Assembly: GCA_963678055.1 (NCBI GenBank) | Contig: OY782679.1 | Coordinates: 1,488,001-1,552,000 of the forward strand | DNA: 64,000 nucleotides | Source: CAXXOK01 sp963678055 | Lineage (GTDB): Bacteria; Bacillota; Clostridia; Christensenellales; Aristaeellaceae | Reading direction: 5' to 3' | In this document: piece after piece, positions 7,888 to 17,327 of the stretch | How the letters are laid out: the number at the start of each line of letters is the position of its first letter | Position numbering within the stretch: position 1 is the first letter of the stretch | Notes under the pieces: model-generated | What the model was told of the DNA's origin: nothing | What the model saw: only the letters and a program-made list of their open reading frames with translations | The model's database searches: none | Translations under genes and position numbers: made by a program

Positions 7888-9654
7888 TTACTTGTCGATC
7901 TTGATTTTGAGCATGTCGAGCTGCTCCTGGCTGACAGGGGCAGGTGTGTCCATCATCGGGTCAATGCCGCCCTGGCTTTTGGGGAAGGCGAGCACATCGC
8001 GAAGGCTGTCAGCGCCGCATAGTACCATGATCAGCCGATCAATACCAAAGGCAAATCCGCCGTGCGGGGGCGTGCCGTATTGGAAGGCTTCCAAAAGGAA
8101 CCCGAACTTGCTTTGGGCTTCTTCAGGGGTCAGGCCGATCGTTTCAAACATCTTCGCCTGCAAATCGCTGCGGTGGATACGAATCGATCCGCTGCCCATC
8201 TCCACACCGTTCATGACCAAATCGTATGCTTTGGCACGCACAGAACCAATATCGGTCTCCATCAGGTGGATATCTTCGTCCATCACAGAGGTGAAGGGGT
8301 GATGCTCGGCCACAAAGCGCTGGTCTTCTTCATCCCAGGAAACCAGCGGGAACTCGGTAATCCAAAGCAGGTTATATTGGCTTTTGTCAATCAGGTTCAG
8401 CTCGTGTCCGAGTTTCAGACGGAGCTGCCCCATAGCAGTCTGCGCGGTCAGTGTTTTGTCTGCGATGACAAACATCGCATCATCCACGCCGCAGTCCACG
8501 GCAGACAGCAGTTTGTTCATGCTGTCGCCCTGCATGGCTTTGGCAAAACTGGAGCGGATCGTACCGTCTTCTTTGGGAATCGCCCAGGCAAGACCCTTAA
8601 CATGGTAGGTTTTCACAAACTCGCCTAAACCGTCCAGTTGTTTACGGGTCAGGTTGCCGGCACCTTTTGCGCAAATCGCTACAATGCTTTGGCCGCTTTC
8701 CAGGGCGTTTTCAAACACCGCAAAGCCGCAGTCTTTCACGGTTTCACTCACGTCTTTGAGCTCCATGCCAAAGCGCAGATCCGGTTTGTCGCTGCCAAAA
8801 CGCTTCATCGCATCGCGCCAGGTTAAACGGGGGAAAGGTAAACTAAGCTCCACATCCATCACGGTCTTGAAAACATGCTGATAGATGGACTCAATCACAT
8901 CCTGAATGTCTTTGGGTTCAACGAAGCTCATTTCCATGTCGAACTGGGTAAACTCCGCCTGGCGGTCGGCGCGGCCGTCCTCATCGCGGAAACAGCGCGC
9001 CAGCTGATAGTAGCGGTCAATGCCACCGACCATGAGCAGCTGTTTATAAATCTGCGGGCTTTGGGGCAGCGCATAAAACATGCCGGGTTTTTGGCGGTAA
9101 GGCACCAAATAATCGCGTGCACCCTCCGGGGTTGATTTGGTCATAATGGGGGTTTCAACTTCGATGAAGTCTTTTTGATCAATGCTGTCGCGAATGGCCT
9201 TGAGCACGCGGTGGCGCAGCCGCAGTATCTTTTGCACTTCCGGCTTGCGCAAGTCAAGGTAGCGGTACTTCAGGCGAACGGCTTCCTGCTCGTTTGCGCC
9301 GTCTTCAATGTAAATCGGCGGGGTTTTGCTAGCGTTGATCACCGTGACATTGTCTGCAAACACCTCGATGTCGCCGGTTTTCATTTGCGGGTTTACGGCA
9401 TCCTGTGCACGCAAGCTGACGGTACCGGAAATCTCCACCACATATTCGCCGCGCAGGCTTTCAGCCGTTTTGAAACTGGTTGCGTCCATTTTAGTGGAAT
9501 CGGCCACAACCTGAACGATGCCGCTGCGGTCTCTGACCTGAATAAAAATCAAACCACCCAGGTTACGGGCGCGCTGCACCCAGCCTTTGAGTAATACGTG
9601 CTGTCCGGCAGCCTGTTTGGTTATTTCACCACAATAGTGTGTACGCTGTTTCAT
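7888..9654 (-). CDS. aspS: aspartyl-tRNA synthetase
   Basis: Charges tRNA-Asp. At 588 residues it has the bacterial architecture: N-terminal OB-fold anticodon-binding domain (GWVQRARNLGGLIFIQVRDRSG), a class II catalytic core with TKSTPEGARDYLVP, motif 2 around RCFRDEDGRADRQAEFTQFDMEMSF, a GAD insertion, and motif 3 ending in GFAFGIDRL. The start codon shares one base with the hisS stop (TAATG), so the two synthetases are translationally coupled. Whether it is discriminating or also makes Asp-tRNA-Asn cannot be settled here. No terminator is visible before the rpmH promoter. Confidence 0.97.
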   Translation of the reverse strand: MKQRTHYCGEITKQAAGQHVLLKGWVQRARNLGGLIFIQVRDRSGIVQVVADSTKMDATSFKTAESLRGEYVVEISGTVSLRAQDAVNPQMKTGDIEVFADNVTVINASKTPPIYIEDGANEQEAVRLKYRYLDLRKPEVQKILRLRHRVLKAIRDSIDQKDFIEVETPIMTKSTPEGARDYLVPYRQKPGMFYALPQSPQIYKQLLMVGGIDRYYQLARCFRDEDGRADRQAEFTQFDMEMSFVEPKDIQDVIESIYQHVFKTVMDVELSLPFPRLTWRDAMKRFGSDKPDLRFGMELKDVSETVKDCGFAVFENALESGQSIVAICAKGAGNLTRKQLDGLGEFVKTYHVKGLAWAIPKEDGTIRSSFAKAMQGDSMNKLLSAVDCGVDDAMFVIADKTLTAQTAMGQLRLKLGHELNLIDKSQYNLLWITEFPLVSWDEEDQRFVAEHHPFTSVMDEDIHLMETDIGSVRAKAYDLVMNGVEMGSGSIRIHRSDLQAKMFETIGLTPEEAQSKFGFLLEAFQYGTPPHGGFAFGIDRLIMVLCGADSLRDVLAFPKSQGGIDPMMDTPAPVSQEQLDMLKIKIDK

Positions 9655-10955
9655 TAAGAGTTTGCCTCCTCATTGCTGTTTTCAATCCGATCTTTTACCT
9701 GTTGAGGAGCATCCGCCAGTGTGGCTTCCCATTCTTCGCCGCTTTGCATATTGCGCAGTTTGACAACACCCTTTTGGGCTTCCTCTTCGCCGAGTATAGC
9801 CACAAATGAGGCACCAATCTTATTGGCATATTTGAACTGTGCTTTTAAGCCACGGGAGGTGTGATTCATATCTGCCTTCACGCCAAGGCTTCGAAGCTGC
9901 AATAAAAGCTGAAACGCTGTGGGGGCCAGTGACCTGTCCAGTGGGGCGATATAGATATCAGGTACGGAACTGATAACGTGCAGCTTCTTTTGATCATCTG
10001 ACAAGGATTCCAGATGTGCCAGTACGCGTTCCATGCCCATACCAAATCCAACGCCGGGGATGCTCGGTCCACCGATTTCTTCCACGAGTCCGTCGTATCG
10101 CCCGCCGCCCGTGAGGGTCAGCGGGCCATGATCAGCATCGGAGACGATCTCAAACACCGTTTTGGTGTAATAGTCAAGTCCGCGTACCAGTCCCGTATCC
10201 ACCGTATAGGCCAGACCGGCAGCGGTAAGCAGTGATTGCAGAGACGCAAAATGGTCCTTGCACTCATCGCAGAGGTGATCAATCATGCGCGGCGCGTCTT
10301 TCAGCTGCGCCTGACAACTCGGCACTTTGCAATCCAGCACGCGCAGCGGATTGATATCCATTCTGTCTGTGCAGTCGCCGCAAAGCAGGTCTTTCTTGCT
10401 ATGCAGATAATCCAGCAGTGTTTGCCGGTATGCAGGGCGGCAAACAGGACAGCCGATGGAATTAATCAGCAGCCGAACATCCATGATGCCCATGCTGCGC
10501 AACAGATCCATCCCAAGCCAGATGATTTCTGCATCGGCGGATGCTTCCTTTGCGCCAAAACACTCCACTCCGAACTGATGGTGCTCGCGCAGCCTGCCGG
10601 ACTGGGGCGCTTCATAGCGGAAGTGCGGAGAATACAGGTAATAAAACTTGGCCGGCATTGCCTGGTTGTGCAAGCCGGATTCCAAAAACGCGCGGACTAC
10701 GCCGGCTGTCGTTTCCGGTTTCAGGGTGATGGAGCGGCCGCCTTTATCCTCGAAAGTGTACATTTCTTTTCGTACGATATCGCTGGATTCGCCCACGGAA
10801 CGCGTAAACAGCACCGTATGCTCAAAGACGGGTGTTCGTATTTCCTGATAACCCGCAAGCCGTGTCTTTTCACGGATTAGCGTTTCCATCGCCTGATACC
10901 GGGCGGTCTCGGCGGGAAGAACATCCTTTGTGCCTTTGGGGACTTGCGTTAGCAT
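9654..10955 (-). CDS. hisS: histidyl-tRNA synthetase
   Basis: Charges tRNA-His; class II enzyme of 433 residues. Motif 2 lies in PHFRYEAPQSGRLREHHQFGVECFG, and the histidine-binding loop is LVRGLDYYT. A Cys cluster in the insertion domain (CPVC, CGDC, CKVPSC, CDEC) could bind zinc, as in many Firmicutes homologues. Another in-frame ATG lies 18 bp upstream, but GAGGTG sits 6 nt before the chosen one and inside the longer reading, so the shorter start is right. It is the first gene of hisS-aspS. Confidence 0.96.
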   Translation of the reverse strand: MLTQVPKGTKDVLPAETARYQAMETLIREKTRLAGYQEIRTPVFEHTVLFTRSVGESSDIVRKEMYTFEDKGGRSITLKPETTAGVVRAFLESGLHNQAMPAKFYYLYSPHFRYEAPQSGRLREHHQFGVECFGAKEASADAEIIWLGMDLLRSMGIMDVRLLINSIGCPVCRPAYRQTLLDYLHSKKDLLCGDCTDRMDINPLRVLDCKVPSCQAQLKDAPRMIDHLCDECKDHFASLQSLLTAAGLAYTVDTGLVRGLDYYTKTVFEIVSDADHGPLTLTGGGRYDGLVEEIGGPSIPGVGFGMGMERVLAHLESLSDDQKKLHVISSVPDIYIAPLDRSLAPTAFQLLLQLRSLGVKADMNHTSRGLKAQFKYANKIGASFVAILGEEEAQKGVVKLRNMQSGEEWEATLADAPQQVKDRIENSNEEANS

Positions 10956-10986
10956 TCCGTTCACCTCAAACATTTAGATTAGGGGG

Positions 10987-11016
10987 ATTATACCGTGTTT
11001 GCCAGCTCAGCGTCAA
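10987..11016 (-). promoter_or_regulatory. promoter of hisS-aspS
   Basis: TTGACG, 18 bp, TATAAT on the minus strand. The -35 overlaps the stop codon of ftsK. The implied leader is only about 25 nt, so there is no room for a T-box. Confidence 0.75.
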
Positions 11017-13673
11017 CTGAGATACACGTTTTTATCCGCAATATATTGTTCATAGGAAATCAATACCTCGCGGGGCTTGGAACCGGCGCTTTGGCTGATG
11101 ATGCCGCGCTGGGCCATATCATCAATCAGGCGGCCAGCACGGGCGTAGCCGATTTTCATGCGCCGCTGCAGCATGGAGATACTTGCTTGCCCGTCTGAAA
11201 GCACCATTTCAATCGCTTCTTCCATGCGGTTGTCCAGCGTCTCGTCTCCGCTGCCGCCAAGTGCTGCGGGGATGCCGGATTCGGACCCTTCCATCAGCTC
11301 GCTGATAGCATCGTCGTAATCCGGCTCGGAGTTGTTGACAATATAATCAACCACATCACGGATTTCCTGATCGCTGACAAAGCAGCCTTGCACGCGGATG
11401 GGGGCGTTACTGCCAGTGGGGTAGTAGAACATATCGCCGCTGCCCAGCAGCTTTTCAGCGCCATTGGCATCCAAAATGGTACGGCTGTCGATGCTGGACG
11501 CCACGGCAAAGGAAATGCGGGAGGGGAAGTTGGCTTTGATTAGCCCGGTAATAACGTTAACTGTGGGGCGCTGCGTGGCAATAATCACATGGATACCAGC
11601 CGCGCGGGCCAGCTGTGCCAAACGAATGATGGAGTCTTCCACTTCGCGCTTGCAGGCAAGCATCAAATCGGCTAATTCGTCGATCACCACAACAATGCGG
11701 GGAAGTGCGGGTTCGTCTCCGGCACGGCGCGCATTATACGAGGTAATATTGCGAACGCCTTTAGACTGCATTTTGTGGTAGCGATCCAGCATTTCCTGCA
11801 CCGCCCAGGCTAGCGCACCAGCGGCTTTGTGGGGGTCGGTAACGACTGGAATCAGCAGGTGAGGAATTTCATTATAGCCTTGTAGCTCAACAACCTTAGG
11901 ATCAATCAGAATCATGCGCAGTTCCTGTGGTGACTGCCGGAAAATCAGGCTGTTGATAATAGTATTGATGCACACGCTTTTACCGCTGCCGGTTTGGCCG
12001 GCAATCAGTAGATGCGGCATTTTCTCCAAATCGCAGATGACGGACTTCCCGGCAATATCCTTGCCCAGCGCAATGCATAACGTGCCCTTGGCGCGTTCCA
12101 TTTCCGGGCTGGTGAGTACTTCTGCAAGAGAAACCTTGGAAATATCGCGGTTGGGGACTTCAATACCGAATAGATTTGTACCGGGAATTGGGACTTCAAT
12201 ACGCACCTGACCGTTGGCGGCCAGTTGGAGCGCAATGGTCTCGGATATGCCGAGGATTTTTTTAACGTTAACGCCGCTGGACGTAAGGCCCAGCTCATAC
12301 CGCGTCACGGCAGGGCCGTGGGTTACGCGCTGTACTACGGCAGGAATATCAAAACTCGCGAGGGTGTCCTCAAGCGTCTGCACACTTTGCGCATCGAACT
12401 GCTTGTCCACAGGCGGAGCAAACCGTGTGTGGTCCAGCAGCTCGATCATGGGATAGGGATAGGAGGGCACTCTTGGCTTTGTGACCACCTTTTTCTCTTG
12501 CGGTGCCGGGCGTTTGTTCAGTACAAGCGTGGGGTCATCCAAGCGCTTGCCGCTTGGCGGGAATTCTTTTGGTGGTGCTGTACGCTTTTTCGGCGCTTTA
12601 TAGGCTTCAAACGGATCTTTGGCCGGTGCGGGTTCTTGCTTTGGCTGTGCGGCCGGAGCCGGCGGCCAGTATTCAAGAGTCTCGGCAGGTTCTTCACCCA
12701 TTTGTCTTGCGATTTGTGATTTTCGTTGACGGATTTCATCCATCCGTTTCATGACTTTCCCTGTATCGCCGCCAACCTTTGCTTTTCCAGCAGGCGATGG
12801 TGAAACGATGGTTTCATCATAAAGCGATACAGGAGGCGGATTGACAGGTTGGCGTTTCTTTGGCGCAGGGCGGGGTTGCCGGCGCACGGCGGGTGCAGGC
12901 TGCGTATCAAAAGGAGCCTGTTGCTGAGGGTGTACCTGCATTTGCTGCTGTTGCTGCTGTTTTCTACGCATGAACGCGGGAAGCTGCCTGCTGCGTTTGT
13001 CACGCTCTTCATCCGCTTGTTGTTTTTCAATCTTTTTCAGGTGCATCTGCTGGCGTTTGGCCAGAGCGCGCTGGTCCTTATTGGCAGAGCGGCCGTTTCG
13101 TATTTGCCTGAGCGAGCCGATAAAATCGAACCGGGAGAAGAACAACAGGCAAAGTAGGCTTAGGAGCGACAACACAATCACTCCGCCAACCATGCCAACA
13201 AACGTGAGCAGCGGCCAGGCTGTGATCATCCCCAGCATACCGCCAAGGCTGCCCTGGTAGGAGTCAAAGCGATAACTTGTGCCTAATACTGAGAGATAGT
13301 CAGGTTTACCAAGTTTACTGAAATAGTCAATTACAGTTTCACTGGAAATCTTGGACAGGATGTTGATAATACCAAGAACGAACAGGAAAAACAAAAAAAG
13401 CAGCGTAAATGCACGCAGCGATATTCTGCGATAGGCGGATAGCGTGACGAGTAAACCGCCCCAGATAATGAACAGAGGCACGCCCAGCGCCATAGACCCG
13501 CCAAGGCCCTGCATAATGCGGCGGATTGCCATAAACACGCTGCCTTGCACAAGGTTAAGCGACGATACGGCGGCAAGCACGCCGAGCGCCATTATCAGAA
13601 TACCAAAAATATTCCGAAACAGGATTGTATCGGAACTGTAATTCTTCGCACGCGTCCGTCTTCTTGCTGCCAT
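11013..13673 (-). CDS. ftsK: DNA translocase FtsK/SpoIIIE
   Basis: A hexameric, ATP-driven pump that moves DNA through the division or sporulation septum. Its 886 residues hold an N-terminal membrane domain with about four helices (20-190), a long Gln/Pro/basic linker (about 200-420), the translocase motor with Walker A GQTGSGKSVCIN and Walker B VVVIDELADLM, and a C-terminal winged-helix gamma domain (MKIGYARAGRLIDDMAQRGI) that reads KOPS/SRS orientation sites. The start ATG follows GGAGG. The gene is 12 bp downstream of an RsiV-like gene and probably in the same transcript. FtsK versus SpoIIIE function cannot be decided from this sequence. Confidence 0.96.
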   Translation of the reverse strand: MAARRRTRAKNYSSDTILFRNIFGILIMALGVLAAVSSLNLVQGSVFMAIRRIMQGLGGSMALGVPLFIIWGGLLVTLSAYRRISLRAFTLLFLFFLFVLGIINILSKISSETVIDYFSKLGKPDYLSVLGTSYRFDSYQGSLGGMLGMITAWPLLTFVGMVGGVIVLSLLSLLCLLFFSRFDFIGSLRQIRNGRSANKDQRALAKRQQMHLKKIEKQQADEERDKRSRQLPAFMRRKQQQQQQMQVHPQQQAPFDTQPAPAVRRQPRPAPKKRQPVNPPPVSLYDETIVSPSPAGKAKVGGDTGKVMKRMDEIRQRKSQIARQMGEEPAETLEYWPPAPAAQPKQEPAPAKDPFEAYKAPKKRTAPPKEFPPSGKRLDDPTLVLNKRPAPQEKKVVTKPRVPSYPYPMIELLDHTRFAPPVDKQFDAQSVQTLEDTLASFDIPAVVQRVTHGPAVTRYELGLTSSGVNVKKILGISETIALQLAANGQVRIEVPIPGTNLFGIEVPNRDISKVSLAEVLTSPEMERAKGTLCIALGKDIAGKSVICDLEKMPHLLIAGQTGSGKSVCINTIINSLIFRQSPQELRMILIDPKVVELQGYNEIPHLLIPVVTDPHKAAGALAWAVQEMLDRYHKMQSKGVRNITSYNARRAGDEPALPRIVVVIDELADLMLACKREVEDSIIRLAQLARAAGIHVIIATQRPTVNVITGLIKANFPSRISFAVASSIDSRTILDANGAEKLLGSGDMFYYPTGSNAPIRVQGCFVSDQEIRDVVDYIVNNSEPDYDDAISELMEGSESGIPAALGGSGDETLDNRMEEAIEMVLSDGQASISMLQRRMKIGYARAGRLIDDMAQRGIISQSAGSKPREVLISYEQYIADKNVYLS

Positions 13674-13685
13674 AAGACCTCCGGT

Positions 13686-14876
13686 TTAATTCTTGAGTTG
13701 GATGGCGTATAGCACGCCGTTTTCATCGGCATAAAGCATCAACTGCTTGTCGCCAATGGAATAATAGTCCGCTGTGCCAACAGGCAAACCATAATCGGGA
13801 GCAATCGCGGAATCATAGTCAACGACCGGGTCGGGGTTTTCGCCCAGAATCTTTCGCCACTGGCTTTGCGTTGTGACGCCGGTTTGAATGCCGTATAGAT
13901 TCATGCGTCTTGCCAGAATACCTTCCACTGTGGACGCATCGTAATCAGCCGTCAGTGCGTCAGACAGGATTAACACCTGCCGGAATGCAGCGTCCTCAAA
14001 CTGGAAATAGCGACCGCCGGGGAACTGGTCCGGGGTGTTCGGCAAGCGGAAATTGTCGATCAATTCAGGAATCGAATCGCCCAGATGAACCGGAAGATAG
14101 GGAAGCGTGCCTTTAGAAACAATCGCTTCAATAGCAGCTTTGATATCAGCATCGCTTTGCTGCGGCAAAAGCGCATCAAGGCGCGCCGGAACCGCGTCTG
14201 CTTCGGTAATCAGCAGTGGTTGCAGCTCACCGTATTGAAACTGCACAGCGCCGCTATAGCCTGAAAGTAGAGAGAATTGCTTGTTTGGATAATAGAACGT
14301 GATGCCGTTTTGATCAAAATAGAAATTGTCTATCGGCAGCGGGGTCAGTTCGGCATACATCAGATAGTTGGACAGCTCATCTTCCAAACTATCGCTTATC
14401 TGCTGCTCCATCCATGCCAGTGCTTCGTCTGGATTAATAAAAATATCCAAAAGCGTTATGCGATTGCCGGTTCTTAGATCAAAGGAAAGCGCGGTGTACT
14501 CCTGTCCTTTACGCAAATTGGCCATCACACCGTTTGCGTCGATCACGACAGACAATAGCATACCCTGTTGATAGACGGTGTAAGAGACCTGCAAACCCGT
14601 GCCGCCAGGTTGTAATGTGCTAAGCGTCGTCAAGCGCTGTGCAATGTTCGCCTCTTCAACAATGGCGTTGTTTATCGCGGTTTGTATAGCGAGGTTTTCC
14701 ATGCCGCTTAACTGCGGATAGTGAACGTAGTTATCGCCGAAATCAATTTGAATATCATCTATTGTGACAGACGGAAGTGCTTCTTCCGCTTGTATGGAGA
14801 CGGGCATAATCAAAAAAGAAGCGCAAAGCAAAATAAGGATGGAAATGGATCGATGTCCAAGTGATTTCACGTGCAT
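13686..14876 (-). CDS. secreted DUF4163/DUF3298 (RsiV-like) protein
   Basis: A 396-residue exported protein. After a signal peptide (about 1-31, ending SIQAEE) the first half matches the DUF4163 plus DUF3298 pattern of the sigma-V anti-sigma factor RsiV's outer domain: DDIQIDFGDNYVHYPQLSGM, GQEYTALSFDLRTGNRITLLDIF and DNFYFDQNGITFYYP. There is no cytoplasmic anti-sigma domain and no sigma factor nearby, so it is not an RsiV itself. The C-terminal part (about 270-396) is unassigned. I took the internal ATG with AAAGGAGCG upstream; the longer frame runs through the promoter. Confidence 0.85.
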   Translation of the reverse strand: MHVKSLGHRSISILILLCASFLIMPVSIQAEEALPSVTIDDIQIDFGDNYVHYPQLSGMENLAIQTAINNAIVEEANIAQRLTTLSTLQPGGTGLQVSYTVYQQGMLLSVVIDANGVMANLRKGQEYTALSFDLRTGNRITLLDIFINPDEALAWMEQQISDSLEDELSNYLMYAELTPLPIDNFYFDQNGITFYYPNKQFSLLSGYSGAVQFQYGELQPLLITEADAVPARLDALLPQQSDADIKAAIEAIVSKGTLPYLPVHLGDSIPELIDNFRLPNTPDQFPGGRYFQFEDAAFRQVLILSDALTADYDASTVEGILARRMNLYGIQTGVTTQSQWRKILGENPDPVVDYDSAIAPDYGLPVGTADYYSIGDKQLMLYADENGVLYAIQLKN

Positions 14877-14900
14877 CTTTGCCCGCTCCTTTCTCAAAAA

Positions 14901-14929
14901 AGTATACCGTATCGGGTGGTTTGTTGCAA
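14901..14929 (-). promoter_or_regulatory. promoter of the DUF3298 gene and ftsK
   Basis: TTGCAA, 17 bp, TATACT on the minus strand, ending about 25 bp before the start codon. Confidence 0.6.
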
Positions 14930-14940
14930 GTATGTTACAA

Positions 14941-14976
14941 AACAAAGAAATAGCGCAAGCACACGGCTTGCGCTAT
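14941..14976 (-). terminator. terminator of pgi
   Basis: Perfect 11-bp stem ATAGCGCAAGC/GCTTGCGCTAT with a 5-nt loop, followed on the minus strand by TTTCTTTGTT. It lies 17 bp after the pgi stop. Confidence 0.85.
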
Positions 14977-14992
14977 GGTTTTATGCCGGTTT

Positions 14993-16420
14993 CTACAGAA
15001 TATAACGGGGTTCAGCAGCCGTTTGTTCCTGCATTTCTTTGGCCTTGTCGACATATTTCTGCTCGTTGGCGTTACCAAGCACGGCAAAGCTCGCGATTTT
15101 TGAATTTTCCACGCCGGGCTGGTTAAACGCATCGATATTCAATAGCTCGCCCATGTAGGCCGTTGACAGTTCAAAGAAGTATAGCAGCTGACCGATGGTG
15201 TATGCATTCACTTCTGGCAGCACGATGGTTTGATTCATGCGTCCGGCCTGGCAAAGTGCGAACTCGGTGCCTTGCAGCTCCGCATCCAGCAGCTGGTTCA
15301 AGGTCTTACCACCCAGGAACGCGACGTTTTTGAACTCCTCGCAGCCATGGGGGATGGTATATTCCGTACGGAACTGACCCACCTTTAAGAAGGTGATGAC
15401 CTTGTCATACGGCCCTTCGGTGTAAAGCTGTAGCTGGCTGTGCTGGTCTGTCACGCCCAGTGCTTTGGTGGGAGTCTGTCCGTAGTTGACGGCTTTTCCA
15501 TCGCGGGTTATATTCTTGCCAAGGCTTTCGGCCCAGAGCTGGCAGAACCAGTCCGCCATGTATTTCAAACTATCAGCATAGGGCATCACGACCTGCACAT
15601 TCGCGTTGTGGGTTTCGGTCGCAATATATTGCAAAACTGCTTGCATCAATGCCGGATTTTGCCAAACATCGCCGGAGTTACAGCGATCATCCATAGCAGC
15701 AGCCCCGTCCAGCATGGCACGGATATCAATACCGCAGACCGCTGCGGGGAGAAGACCGACAGGGGAAAGCTCGCTAAAGCGGCCACCAACGCCATCTGGA
15801 ATGACAAACATACGGAATCCTTCGGCTTTGCCGATCTTGATCAGGTTGCCGTTTACAGCGTCGGTCGTTGCAATGATGTGTTTCTGCCAGCCTTCGCCGA
15901 CCTCTTTTTTCAGCAGATCGGAAATGATCAGGTACTGGCTCATGGTTTCGGCAGTCGCGCCGCTTTTGGTGATGATGTTAAAGCAGGTTGTTTTTACATC
16001 AATCACATCCAGCAGCGAAGCCATGCGCTCCGGATCAATATTATCTTCCACGTAGAATTTCGGGCCGTTGCGGTGTGCATACTCGTTCCAGCGAAGGTGG
16101 CTGAGAGCATTCTGTACAGCAATCGGGCCCAGTGCGCTGCCGCCAATGCCTAAAACGACAAAGGACTGATAGGTATTGCGCACGTAGGCGGCGGCTTCTT
16201 CTATCTGCGCTACGATCTGCGACTGGTTTTTATGCAGTTCCGTCCAGCCCAGCATTAAGTCGTTGTTGCCGCGGTTTTTTTCTATGGCTTGATGGGCGTC
16301 TTTGGCACGGGCAGACAGTGCGTCAATTTCACTTGCCTGTATTCCGTGTTCGGCGTCTAGCCGTCCGCGCATCATATTGTTGAAGTCCAGGGTGATTTGC
16401 GGGTGATTTGCGTGTTTCAT
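14993..16420 (-). CDS. pgi: glucose-6-phosphate isomerase
   Basis: Interconverts glucose-6-phosphate and fructose-6-phosphate. The 475-residue protein is the short Gram-positive type. Seen in it are VLGIGGSALGP (about 89-99), ITKSGATAETM for phosphate binding, the FVIPDGVGGRFSELSPVGLLPAA signature, and DQHSQLQLYTEGP. The start is the ATG behind GAGGAGGAACCGGT; a longer frame upstream lacks family similarity and crosses the upstream operon's terminator. It is monocistronic, with its own promoter and terminator. Confidence 0.97.
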   Translation of the reverse strand: MKHANHPQITLDFNNMMRGRLDAEHGIQASEIDALSARAKDAHQAIEKNRGNNDLMLGWTELHKNQSQIVAQIEEAAAYVRNTYQSFVVLGIGGSALGPIAVQNALSHLRWNEYAHRNGPKFYVEDNIDPERMASLLDVIDVKTTCFNIITKSGATAETMSQYLIISDLLKKEVGEGWQKHIIATTDAVNGNLIKIGKAEGFRMFVIPDGVGGRFSELSPVGLLPAAVCGIDIRAMLDGAAAMDDRCNSGDVWQNPALMQAVLQYIATETHNANVQVVMPYADSLKYMADWFCQLWAESLGKNITRDGKAVNYGQTPTKALGVTDQHSQLQLYTEGPYDKVITFLKVGQFRTEYTIPHGCEEFKNVAFLGGKTLNQLLDAELQGTEFALCQAGRMNQTIVLPEVNAYTIGQLLYFFELSTAYMGELLNIDAFNQPGVENSKIASFAVLGNANEQKYVDKAKEMQEQTAAEPRYIL

Positions 16421-16448
16421 ACCGGTTCCTCCTCTTTTTCTACTTGCG

Positions 16449-16457
16449 ATTATAGCA
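16449..16457 (-). promoter_or_regulatory. extended -10 promoter of pgi
   Basis: Minus-strand TGCTATAAT about 30 bp before the pgi start. The -35 region falls on the T-run of the upstream terminator and is weak. Confidence 0.6.
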
Positions 16458-16473
16458 CATTGAAACGGGATAC

Positions 16474-16502
16474 AAAAGAGCGTTTCCGCAATGGAAACGC
16501 TC
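16474..16502 (-). terminator. terminator of the uronate operon
   Basis: Perfect 10-bp stem GAGCGTTTCC/GGAAACGCTC with a 5-nt loop, followed on the minus strand by TTTTGT. It lies 19 bp after the kduD-like gene. Confidence 0.85.
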
Positions 16503-16521
16503 AATGATTGGTTTTAGGTTT

Positions 16522-17316
16522 TTACGGCTGTTTGCCGATGTAGGCTAATATGCCGCCGTCCACATACAAAATGTGTCCGTTGACGAAGTTGGATGCTTCA
16601 CTTGCAAGGAACACAGCCGGTCCGACTAAATCTTCCGGGTCGCCCCAGCGGTTGGCCGGGGTTTTGGCACGGATGAAGGAATCGAACGGATGCATGGAGC
16701 CGTCCGCTTGCTTTTCACGCAGCGGCGCAGTCTGCGGGGTGGCAATATAGCCGGGACCCAGACCGTTGCACTGTATGTTGTAGGAACCGTATTCCGAACA
16801 GATGTTGCGCGTTAGCATCTTCAGGCCGCCCTTGGCAGCGGCGTAAGCGGATACTGTTTCGCGGCCGAGCTCGCTCATCATCGAACAGATGTTGATGATC
16901 TTGCCGTGGCCTTTTTTGATCATGGAGGGGATCACAGCTTTGGATACGATGAACGGCGCATTCAAATCCACGTCGATCACCTTGCGGAAGTCCGCGGCGG
17001 ACATCTTTGTCATCGGCATACGCTTGATGATGCCTGCATTATTGACCAGAATATCGATCACGCCGACTTCCTTCTCAATTTGCGCAACCAAAGCATTCAC
17101 GGCATCTTCGTCCGTCACGTCGCAAACATAGCCATAGGCTTTGATTCCGGCTTCCTTGTATGCCTGCAGGCCTTTATCGACCAAATCTTGATTGATGTCG
17201 TTGAAAACGATTGTCGCCCCGGCTTTGGCGTAGCCTTGTGCAATGGCAAAGCCAATGCCGTAGCTGGCTCCGGTCACCAATGCAACTTTGTTATTTAATG
17301 AAAATGCGGATGGCAT
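16522..17316 (-). CDS. kduD: SDR oxidoreductase, KduD / gluconate 5-dehydrogenase-like
   Basis: A 264-residue classical short-chain dehydrogenase. It has the NAD-binding TGASYGIG (about 16-23), NNAG (about 92-95), the catalytic Ser in ICSMMSELG and the YAAAKGG Tyr/Lys pair. Sequence resembles proteins annotated gluconate 5-dehydrogenase. However, with kduI, kdgK and kdgA in the same operon the likely reaction is reduction of 2,5-diketo-3-deoxygluconate to 2-keto-3-deoxygluconate (KduD). That choice is inference from context. It is the last gene of the operon and is followed by a strong terminator. Confidence 0.85.
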   Translation of the reverse strand: MPSAFSLNNKVALVTGASYGIGFAIAQGYAKAGATIVFNDINQDLVDKGLQAYKEAGIKAYGYVCDVTDEDAVNALVAQIEKEVGVIDILVNNAGIIKRMPMTKMSAADFRKVIDVDLNAPFIVSKAVIPSMIKKGHGKIINICSMMSELGRETVSAYAAAKGGLKMLTRNICSEYGSYNIQCNGLGPGYIATPQTAPLREKQADGSMHPFDSFIRAKTPANRWGDPEDLVGPAVFLASEASNFVNGHILYVDGGILAYIGKQP

Positions 17317-17327
17317 GGTATTCCTCC

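Noticed and set aside
10974..11012. T-box leader before hisS-aspS
   Set aside because: The promoter lies so close to the start that the leader is about 25 nt; no room for a T-box.
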